From positions 59,212,360 through 59,276,359 of the forward strand of contig OZ007570.1 of assembly GCA_963931925.1 (NCBI GenBank): DNA of 64,000 nucleotides, in the 5' to 3' direction. Numbering within the stretch: the first letter of the stretch is position 1; each line of letters begins with the position of its first letter. This DNA is from Onchidella celtica (taxonomy: Eukaryota; Mollusca; Gastropoda; Systellommatophora; Onchidiidae). The notes under the pieces were generated by a model. The model ran no database searches and had not been told where the DNA came from. It saw only the letters and a list, made by a program, of their open reading frames with translations. Positions 55,101-64,000 of the stretch are shown piece by piece. The translations under genes were made by a program, and so were the position numbers.

Positions 55101-55639
55101 ATGTTAAATCTTTTTCATATAGGTAAATTCATTGTTAAAAAAATGTTTGGATGAAAACAGAGGCTGTGGCTCTCTGTGCGTGTGCATGTGTGCGAGTGGA
55201 TGAACAAGAGTGAGAAAGGAGTGATAGATGTATATATATATGTATAATTTTCATACAGTGGAAAGAGAGCATGTCTCATATTTTCTGATCGTTTTTGTAC
55301 GTGTGAGGAGAATATGAAGTTACAAGTCAAAGCTGTGCAGGTTCATGTTTGCTGCTCAGCACAAATCTACATAATTCTACTAATAAATTTTGCTATAGTT
55401 GTTTCTGTTAGTTTTGTCACTCATATTGTTCATGAAAAGTACATGAATAAAATGCTTTCAATGGCAGCACCTTTGGTTTTTGTTCTTCTTGAGTGGAAGT
55501 GTTCGCTTCAGTGGATATTTTGTGACAATTAATAAATGGCATAATTAGGTGTACAAAACATGTCTAAAAAAATACACACACACAACTTTTATCTGTGGCG
55601 TGCAACAAGATAATTCAGAAAGACACCATTTAGATTAGT
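55101..55639. other. no gene seen
   Basis: AT-rich. The ORF at 55314-55532 has a hydrophobic stretch but no family features or context. Confidence 0.4.
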
Positions 55640-55775
55640 GTTTCTCAACCCTTTTTGTCCCACGCCCCACTTCATTTTAAAAAAAACAATTGCACCCCGC
55701 CATGATCATAGTACACAGTATATATATGGCCTTTAGCGTCTTTACAGACGGTCTTAGCAGCTAGAATATTCACTT

Positions 55776-58405
55776 TCACTTTGACTGACAGCTTCTCTCG
55801 TGGCTTATTCTACCAATGTTTGACCCGAGAGTGCGATGGCAGTGATTGCAGGTCAGTCTTTTGGGTTCACTTTGGCGAGTGTTTTCATTCCGCCTCTGTC
55901 GTTTTGTCAGGTATGTTTCTTTTGCCTTGAAGTCTATTGCGAGCGTGCCACTGCGCAATTTTTGTCTCCATCTGCTTCGATCATTTGCAAGGTTCTCCCA
56001 TTCATTGGGGTCGATGTTGAATGCTTTCATCGTGACCTTGCAAGTGTCTTTGAATCGCAGATGTGGCCTACCTCTGGGTCGGTTGCCAGTAGCAAGTTCC
56101 CCGTAGAGAATTTGTCTGGGGATGCGATCATTTTCCATACGGTGGAGATGTCCAAGCCACCGCAGTCTTTTTTTGCCTAGGAGAGCCTGAGTTGATGGAA
56201 TGTTGGCTCGGCTCAGAACTTCGATATTTGAGATCCTGTCTTGCCACTTGATCTTGAGAATTTTGCGTAGGCAGCGCAGGTGGAAGGAGTTGAGGGATCT
56301 TTCATGTTTGGAGTAGGTGGTCCATGTCTCTGAGCCATACAGCAGGGTGCTTAGGACGCAAGTTTGGTACACGAGTACCTTTGTTTTGATGGTCAGCTTG
56401 CTATTGTTCCACACCCTTTTTGAGAGTTTGCCAAAAGCTGTGGCCGCCTTTCCTATTCTGGCATTTATTTCAGTTGTTATGTCTGTGCTACCACTGATGG
56501 TTGAGCCTAGGTAGCAGAATTTTCCCACTTGCTCCAGAGGAGAGCCATTCAGCATGATTGGGTTGGGGTTTCTCAAGCCTTGTGTCAAAACTACAGTTTT
56601 TGAGACACTGATCTTTAGCATGAATTTGTCACAGGCTTTGGCAAGGCTATTGATGAGAGCCTGGAGCGTGGTTTCATCGTGGGCCACGATTGCAGCATCA
56701 TCTGCGAAGAGGAGCTCTTGTAACATAATATGCTCTGTACGAGATTTTGCTTTTAGTCTGGCAACATTAAAAATGGAGCCGTCCACTCTGGTGTTAATAA
56801 GTACTCCACCTGAACATTGACCAAAGGCATTCTTGAGTAGGGCTGCAAAATATATACCAAATAAGGTAGGAGCAAGAACACATCCCTGCTTCACACCGCT
56901 GTTTACAGCAAATGAATTGGATGTGCAGCCCTCAAAGTTGACACATGCCCTCATGTCAGTGTGGAAGGATGCAATAAGTTTTAGCAATGTTGGTGGACAG
57001 CCTATGGATTTAAGGACTGCATACAGGCCAGATCGGCTTACGGTGTCGAAAGCCTTTGTTAGGTCCACAAAGCATGTTATAAGCGGCCTGTTTTGTTCTT
57101 TACATTTTTCTTGGATTTGCCGAAGTGCAAATATCATGTCAATAGTTGATCGTTTGCTTCGAAGGCCACATTGTGTTTCTGGTAAGACTTTTTCCGCCAG
57201 TTGTTGAAGGCGGCAGTGGATGACGCGAGCAAAAGCCTTTCCAGTAATGCTGAGGAGGGATATGCCTCGATAGTTGTTGCAGTCGCCTTTGTCTCCTTTG
57301 TTCTTGTAAAGTGTGACAATTTTGGCGTCTCTCATATCATGTGGTATCACGCCTTCTTTCCAACACTGCAGTAACAGATTATACAGGTGTGGTAATAGTG
57401 GGCCTTTTAGGTCTTTTAATACCTCTGCAGGAATGTTGTCACTTCCTGTGGCTTTTCCAGCAGACAGGTGGTCGATTGCATTGGAAAGCTCGACTAAGGA
57501 AGGTTCAGCGTCAAGTTCGGCCATTATTGGCAGTTTTTGGAGGTGTTCCTCAAAATCTGGTGGAATATTTTTGATTTTGCTGACTACCAGTGCATGGTCG
57601 GTGTCACAGTCAGCACTGTGGAGGGAACGAGTTATTTTTATACAGCCCAAACTCTTCCTCCTTGAGAGAATAAGATCTAATTGATGCCAATGGCCAGACC
57701 TGGGATGGCGCCATGATGTTCTTTGGCATCTCTTAAGGTCAAAGTACGTGTTTGTAACACATAATGAGTTTACGGAGCATAGCTCCAGAAGGCGCTGCCC
57801 GTTTTCGTTGATGTTGCCAATGCCGAAGTGCCCAATGCACTTTGGCCATGCGGAGTGATCTGCTCCCACTCGAGCGTTAAAGTCACCCAGAATTAGCAGG
57901 CCTTCGGTGAGAGGGATGTTGTGGAGAGTCCTCTGCAATGCCTCGTAGAAAATGTCTTTGGTTTCGTCAGAGGAGGTAAGTGTTGGGGCATAGACACAGA
58001 TAATGTTGGTAAAACCAGATCGGGTGTTCAGTCTGAGTGTCATGATGCGTTCTGACACTCCAATTGGAGTTGCGATCGAATTGATAAGGGAGTTTTTTAC
58101 GGCGAAGCCCACGTCGTGGATTCTCGGCTGTTCGCTGCTAAGGCCCTGCCAGAAGAAGGTGTAGTTTTCTTCTTTGACTGACCCGGAGTCGGGAAGTCGA
58201 GTTTCTTGAAGGGCAGCGATGTCGATGTTTAGTAGCTGAAGTTCTCGATCAATAATTTGGGATTTCCTGATGGAGTCAATATCAGTGAGATCTTGCTGTT
58301 GCAAGCCTGGGCGCATTGTTCTGACGTTCCAGGTACCAAGTTTTAGTATTTTTCTGTTTTTGCCAGGTGCACACTTTACGTCAGCTTTTTGACTTTTGGT
58401 CTAGC
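55776..58405 (-). pseudogene. RTE LINE endonuclease-reverse transcriptase with in-frame deletion
   Basis: The frame is open from about 58,405, although the first ATG is 58316 (846 residues from there). LGTWNVRTM just before that ATG is the usual start of the AP-type endonuclease, so the real N-terminus lies upstream. Endonuclease motifs follow: AALQETRL with catalytic E, ILGDFNARVG, and CDTDHALVVSK. RT motifs are YRGISLLSITGK, CFVDLTKAFDTV with catalytic D, SGVKQGCVLAPTLFG and FADD (537-540). The C-terminus has a zinc-finger-like CNHCHRTLGSNIGRISHERSC. Between TDHALVVSKIKN and LPIMAELDAEPS about 200 residues usual in this family are missing without loss of frame (junction near 57,520-57,590). 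It would nick DNA and prime reverse transcription from the nick; the deletion probably disables it. Confidence 0.88.
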
Positions 58406-59110
58406 TCCAACCACCTTATGAAGCAGGCTGACGTGGCGGAACAACACCCAACTGCCTGGGGGCTGCCCAGGTTACGGCGGGCGGTAGTTGATCAATGCAG
58501 CTGAAAAGCCGCTCCCACCGACAGAGGGGACCCCTGGCGCTCATCCGTACGCCAAATGGATTGAGCTTATCACCGGTAACTGCCACCTCCCGTGTTGTGC
58601 CCATCCGTAACGGATGGCTGGAGTGTCCTCTCCAAATCGGAAATGGGTGGGCTTATAGAGGAGAGACAGACGCTTGCCAAGCCCGAGCAAACGCCTCCTC
58701 GTTTTGCTGCCTTGCCTGGGCTATTTTTAAGAGATGGTGCTTTGCCCAGAGGCACCACCCCTCTCTCTGCCATTCTAGTTAAACCCAAGGGAGAGACCAG
58801 GTCAATACATTTGGAACTAGTCCGGCTGCAGGAGATGCTGGAAGCCAGTTTGATGCAGTTCTCCCTGACAACCACCTTCGGGTCTCCACTCCTGATTTTC
58901 TGTCTGGGTTTACTCCCATAGCCTTTGCTGTCATAGCAACACACAAGGCAGTGTGGTATTTGTATTCAGGGTTACCTTCCCCTAGTCTTCCTCTCTCCCG
59001 AGATGACCCACATGACAGTGGGGGTGACAGTAGCAGGCTGTATTGTGTACTGTCATACAATAGCAGAAAACTCTGGCCTGACAGAGTACACAGTACATAC
59101 AAAAAAAAGT
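58406..59110 (-). other. RTE LINE 5' region
   Basis: Contains an ORF-like stretch (58604-58416) reading MSARGPLCRWERLFSCIDQL and APRQLGVVPPRQP, then a stop before the endonuclease frame. The conserved-looking peptide suggests an upstream part of the ORF now separated by stops, or a translated leader. The remainder to about 59,110 shows no coding evidence. Confidence 0.5.
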
Positions 59111-59298
59111 CACGCATTTCTTAAGTTCCGTTTTTTAATCCAAGCTAAAAAAAATGAAACCACCAACATGACATTACCAATTTATCTGTAAAGCTAAGTT
59201 TAAAATACTGTATGAAATTAAGATTTCTGTGGAAAAATTCCTATGCCACATTCTGAAGTCCCACTCGCCACCAAAATACCGCCACACCCTAACTTACG

Positions 59299-59991
59299 TG
59301 CATGCAGAGTGGGTGCTGCTTGGACGCCACTTCCACTTGGCCGCTCCTTGCTCGCACCATTTTGCAGCGACCAAAATTAAGACAAGAAGAAATGCGTTAC
59401 CGAAGACAGCGTGGACGCACCTTGCTAGCCACTCCCTCTCACCACAGAGGCACCTTGGACGCACCAAAAAAACTTGCAGCGTGTTGGTTTAGTGCCGCAC
59501 TAATTTTCTCGACCCTTTCAGGCCATATTTATTTATTCATTTATACATTACCTTAACGTGATAATCAGGCGTTCCTCTGGTGACAATGGTTTTCGAAAGT
59601 TGGTAGTTCTTTTTTTTCTAGGCATGGTCCAACTTTAGCAAGGAGTAGCTTAAAAGTAGAGGATCACGACAAACATTTTTCAGCACATGAAAATACTTGT
59701 TCCATTAAATGATGATATTCGCCATGTGTAGAACGGCACTGGTGATTTTGTGGACCCAGTAACGGCGTCTGTTTAACCATCGTTTTCTTAACCAATAGAA
59801 AATCATTAATTGGAGGATTCCTTCTTCGTCCATCCTGCTCGGTAATGAATATTTGGGGAGGAGCGGCCCGAGAGAGGCTTCCACTCTTCGCCTCCTCCAG
59901 GCCGCATGCTCGCCTCTCCCCTTACTCGCCCCTTTTGGGGCCTCCACGCACCGTCCAAGGGGCGCCCAAGCAGCGCCCACTCTGCGTGCAC
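59299..59991. repeat. inverted repeat pair, roughly 36-bp arms
   Basis: GTGCATGCAGAGTGGGTGCT (59,299 onward) pairs with the reverse of 59,955-59,991 (GTGCACGCAGAGTGGGCGCT). The arms lie about 620 bp apart, and both are GC-rich and bounded by AT-rich sequence. May be ends of a foldback element or two copies of one short repeat in opposite orientation. Confidence 0.5.
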
Positions 59992-60094
59992 CTCTAATAC
60001 TGTAATAGAAACACTGTTCCAGACAAGTGGCGTTCTGTATTGACAATGAGAGTTCGGGTAAAAAATTGGGCTTACTTAAACTTAAATTGCTCAA

Positions 60095-60900
60095 GTCTCA
60101 GTAATAATTGTGTAGTTTGTGCTGCAAAAATTTAAGGTACTGATCATGATAAAACATTGAACAAACCGACTCCTCAGTGAGATACCACTACGAGCAATAT
60201 CTTCCTCAGTCTGGACCAGGGTCGTCCAGCCTTGTTTGAAGAAGACAATTTTTCACTCCCACTGTGAGCCACTCCATTTTAGCTGTTGAAAATACTATGA
60301 GGGTGGGTAGAACAAGAAAAGTGTACTTATGAGTAAGGAGAGCGAAAATCTAATCATCATATGAGTGGATCTAACAAAATCGGGCTTAAGATGAAAGACC
60401 AAATTCCTGAGAACACATCTCCAAAGAGGAAACATTTTCTATGGAAATAGCTAGGCTTCACCAGGTTTACCGAAAATTCCCAAGCTCATGACTTTAACCA
60501 TGCCCCTAAGTGAGGCAAACAAAGTGAACAAAGCTCTTTGCATTACTAGTCATTTGATACAATCCATCTCAACTTGCTTACCACTGTTTTTGACGGTTGG
60601 CCTACTTTCAGTCTTTTGGGTTTTTCCCAAAATTTTGAGTTTGACTATTGAGATTTGCTTATAAAATGAAAGACTAGCCATTCTTCCTGCATTCGGTTAA
60701 AATGTTTTGCTTGAAATCGTCTTAGAAATATTATATTTTCATTTTTTACAGAGGTATAAAAAAAAAAAAAATTTCACGTTAAACCCGTTTAAGGCAAGAT
60801 ATGTCTGGTGGACTGGACAATGGCCTGTGTGTGTGTGTGTGTGGTTTGGGGGGGGGGGAGTACCTTCACAAGCCTGGTGAAGACCATTGCTGAAAGATGC
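60095..60900. other. no gene seen
   Basis: Nothing supportable apart from a TG repeat and G run at 60,825-60,858. Confidence 0.5.
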
Positions 60901-60904
60901 GAGC

Positions 60905-61560
60905 ACCAGTTTCCCCAAACACAAAGTTATGTTCACTGTAGAGCGTGTCATGTTCAAGGCCAAATACAGTATTATAATCCAGTCATCCACACTGTAACGC
61001 AACACGACAAAGCGATCCAGTGAAGGAGCGAGTTCATCAGTCTCTGCAGAGGGCACTGCATCACGGTGAAAGGTACCTGTTGCTGACTGTTTACGCTGAT
61101 ATACCCGGAAGCCGAGGATGCAAGGAAATCCGTTGTTATCGCAAAGCTTCTGATGCATCTTTGGCCACATTTTGTTTGTTTACATGACGAGGTTCAAGAA
61201 CAGTGGGAAGAAGATAAGATGTACTCGCGAACGTCTCTACCACAGTTAAAGTGTAGCCTATGTAATGAGGACAGCGTGTTTTTTTTTTCTTTCCCAGATA
61301 TTAATTCCCCTCGAAGCGGGATTGATTATAACTTCCTCTCCCTTTTCCTTTCAAAATAATGTGACAATGTGACACAGACAACACTATCTTTTTGCTGTCG
61401 CTAATGAATCTCTTTCTCTCTAGCTCCCTCTCCTTCCCATCCCACCCCCTCCCCTAGCCCCTTTGCTCCCTCTGCCCTCCCCCTCCTCTCTCTTTCTCAC
61501 TCGTTCCCCTCCTCTCTTGTCCCTCCCTTTCTCTGCCCCCCCCCTCCCGCTTTATCACAC
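60905..61560 (+). repeat. dispersed repeat family R2, copy 1
   Basis: Co-linear with 63,328-64,000. Shared anchors: CAGAGGGCACTGCATCA, AAAGGTACC, CGGAAGCCG, TTATCGCAAAG, CACATTTTGTTTGTTTAC, AGATAAGATGTA, and then a TC-rich tail. About 80% similar by eye. The minus-strand ORF at 60739-61170 overlaps it but lacks recognised motifs. Confidence 0.75.
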
Positions 61561-62850
61561 GTTTAACCTGTTATAAGTTTACCCTCCACCCTCCACTAAT
61601 TTAAACACGATTAAGAAATCCAAGCCGTCTCTCTGCTATGTACAATTAACCAAAATACAATCATGCTTTGGGTGTGGCTTTCATATTATTGATCATTATG
61701 TGCAAAACGGTGGGAGTGGCATTAACAACAGCAGCAGCAGCAACAACAACAACAACAACACCAAAATGGTTTTAATGTCATGCTGACAGGCAAGTTAATG
61801 GTCGAGATGATAATCACCTGTGCGTGGTCTCTAATCACTCCAAATTAACCTCCATAAATCCAAAAAAAATACTCAAAAGACAGAGAGAGAGTCAGATTTC
61901 TTATTTGCCGCAAGATAACGTGTTTCAGCTGAAAAAAGTGAGGGTGAGAAGGTTGTATGAGAAGAAAATACTCTTACACCCCCACCCCCCCCCCTCCCCA
62001 GTATAAAAACACATTCACAAATAGCTGAACCCCCACTGGCGGTGCAGTGATGCCTCCGCCGCCTCTGGGAATCATAATCTGGCTGCTATGTCTGTCTAGC
62101 CTACTGCTTGACGTAACTGTGGGCGCCAAGCTTTTATTGACGTGACCTCGACTTGGGCAGGGCTCAATGACGATTAACCAATACTTAACTACCCACTAAG
62201 ACCCAAGCTATGTAGCCTAGACCAGGTATGATCAGCCCTTCATTGAGTGGGCCAGACCTGAAAATTATGAGAATGCAGAGGGCCGAACACTTTCACCTCA
62301 CATCATGGCCCTTCTATAAATAACATAATTTGCTTACAAGCAAGTACTGTACATGTATATTAATGTAAAAATCGACCAATTCTATAATGGCATCCTGAGT
62401 GGGGTGTCGGAATAGGTGTTTAACTGGCATAATGAAATACACATGTATTTGAAGAAATCGTTTTCCTACTTTTTGATTTTAAAGCTTAGAGACCGGTTGT
62501 ATAGTGATTTCAGTCAGCCTCGGGTGGGGGGGGGGGGGGCGGTCAAAATTGCCCGGCTGACCGGATCCGGTTCGCCGATCGTAAGTTGCTTAAATCTGTC
62601 ATAGACCAATATCCCAGGGCTGGTCAACGGTGAAACGAAAGAAAAACATAGCCGTAAATCACGTCCATGATAGTTTTCAGGTGGTAATACGCGATTATTA
62701 TACATGGGAAGTACCGGTATGTCACTTGAAAAGTTTCCACATAGCTCAGTTCATTATCAGAGCGGGTTTTGCATCATAGGAATTCTACTGTGATTACCAG
62801 CAGGTGGGTTCTTGATTCCATTCCATACGAGATGAGCTGTAATTTACATT
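61561..62850. other. no gene seen
   Basis: Contains a CAG/CAA trinucleotide run (61,728-61,760), C-rich and G-rich homopolymers and otherwise unique sequence. No gene supported. Confidence 0.5.
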
Positions 62851-62852
62851 TA

Positions 62853-63195
<343 letters not shown>

Positions 63196-63327
63196 TATAG
63201 TTTTTTAGATAGGCATCACTTAAGCCGTTTTTGTTCTTGACATCAAATGCACTCGCGGTTTTCTCAGTCCCGACAACAAAACTAGTGTCATTGTCCCAAG
63301 CAATGAGCTGCACATGAATCGAGTTGA

Positions 63328-64000
63328 GAGCACCGGTTTGGTTATACTGAAAACTACGTTTTTTCTATCTAAGTATCGTGGTCAGGGCCAAAGACCATAA
63401 CCTACTCATTCACCATAAAGGAATCCAGTGAGTGAGCGAATTCGTAAGTCTTTACAGAGGGCACTGCATCATGGTAAAAGGTACCCATTGTAGATTGGTT
63501 TACGCAAATTTAATGTATCCGGAAGCCGCGGAGGCAAGAAAATCCGCAGTTATCGCAAAGTTTCTGTCGCATCTTTGGGCACATTTTGTTTGTTTACTTG
63601 ACGAGGAGCAAAAGCAGTAGAGATAAGATAAGATGTAATCATGACTGTCTCTATGATATATATCGACATGGGTACAACCAGAGTGTATAGTAGGCCTATA
63701 ACGGATAATAATAAAGTGTTGTCGTTTTTTCTTCCGAATATCGATTCCTTTCGAATCGGGATAGACAACTTCCTCTTCCTTCTCATGTGCAGGCAGGCAG
63801 ATACTATTGTTTTTTTGTTTTTTTTACAGTTATTAGTGGATCTCTTTCTTTGTTTCTATCTTCCCCATCCCTTCCCTTTCTCCCTACACTCTTTCTCTCT
63901 GTCTGCCAGCCTGTCTGTCTGTCTGTCCATCTGTTTGCTTGTCTTTCAGTCTCTCTCTCTCTCTTTCTCTGTCGCTCTTCTCTCTCTTTTCCCCCGTCTC
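63328..64000 (+). repeat. dispersed repeat family R2, copy 2
   Basis: Second copy of 60,905-61,560, running to the window end. Starts GAGCACCGGTTT versus GAGCACCAGTTT in copy 1 and finishes in a TCTCTC/TCTGTC-rich tail, again as in copy 1. Confidence 0.75.

Larger units (their letters stand above)
55640..59110 (-). mobile_element. RTE-type LINE (minus strand)
   Basis: Non-LTR retrotransposon with one endonuclease-RT ORF. The 5' region runs rightwards to about 59,110; the exact start is not resolved. The 3' UTR, about 135 bp after the stop at 55776, contains a sequence resembling hAT-type ends (GTGTTTCTCAACCCTTTTTG, near 55,638), so the 3' limit is uncertain. No poly-A tail or target duplication was identified. 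Confidence 0.8.

Noticed and set aside
55314-55532. Small hydrophobic ORF as a membrane protein
   Set aside because: Chance T-rich frame with no splice, homology or context support.
55836-57684. Plus-strand ORFs of 65-124 codons opposite the LINE
   Set aside because: Antisense shadows of the endonuclease-RT frame.

Overview
This is a eukaryotic, animal-type window. It has a low gene density, intron-like splice signals, many diverged dispersed and tandem repeats, and several classes of eukaryotic transposon. The repeat texture (AGATCTAGATCT-type palindromes, TAGGCCTA motifs, long G tracts, TCTA/TCTG microsatellites) and the type of LINE and Ty3/gypsy proteins suggest a marine invertebrate, most likely a mollusc and perhaps a heterobranch gastropod. 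That is inference; no host gene here fixes the species.

Layout. 1-480: possible LTR/leader remnant. 481-1520: a dispersed repeat whose second copy lies at 40,850-41,830. 1,961-3,219: the last three coding exons of an unrecognised host gene (+), followed by its presumed 3' UTR. 5,325-26,804: a nest of transposons whose boundaries I could resolve. A small inverted-repeat element (arms 5,325-5,368 and 26,438-26,804) contains a degenerate Ty3/gypsy element A (5,369-26,437, minus strand, TSD CTGAC). Element A is split twice. Inside its RNase H/integrase junction sits a young Ty3/gypsy element B (7,353-14,005, minus strand, TSD CTTCG) with the unusual domain order gag-PR-INT-RT-RNase H. Inside its RT/RNase H junction sits a PIF/Harbinger transposon (14,498-23,935, TSD CTG) with an apparently intact transposase and a three-exon Myb-like partner gene. 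The first intron of that partner gene carries a 5.4-kb coding-less LTR element (17,510-22,906) with 1,414-bp LTRs. Removing the insertions leaves about 4.97 kb for element A.

26,805-28,340: duplicated TE-like sequence, degenerate CCAT-rich sequence and a decayed short tandem repeat. 28,345-32,603: about 99 nearly identical copies of a 43-bp minisatellite. 33,263-39,830: a small MITE candidate, a weak two-exon gene candidate, a degenerate 32-bp tandem repeat, and a tandem series of exon-like modules (period about 1.75-1.9 kb) holding broken paralogous reading frames. 42,387-42,988: a LINE-derived fragment bracketed by 107-bp direct repeats. 44,917-55,100: a long region of locally amplified tandem repeats, including a 29-bp array open in all six frames and a related 46-bp array. 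55,640-59,110: an RTE-type LINE (minus) with a large in-frame deletion. 59,299-64,000: an inverted-repeat pair, a duplicated roughly 600-bp dispersed repeat, and a TCTA/TCTG microsatellite.

Most recognisable proteins belong to mobile elements. They are grouped by element: gag, protease, integrase, RT and RNase H act in cis for the two gypsy elements; transposase and Myb-like protein act together for Harbinger; endonuclease and RT are fused in the LINE. The non-coding LTR element depends on proteins encoded elsewhere. Most tandem arrays and single-copy-looking stretches show no supportable coding content.
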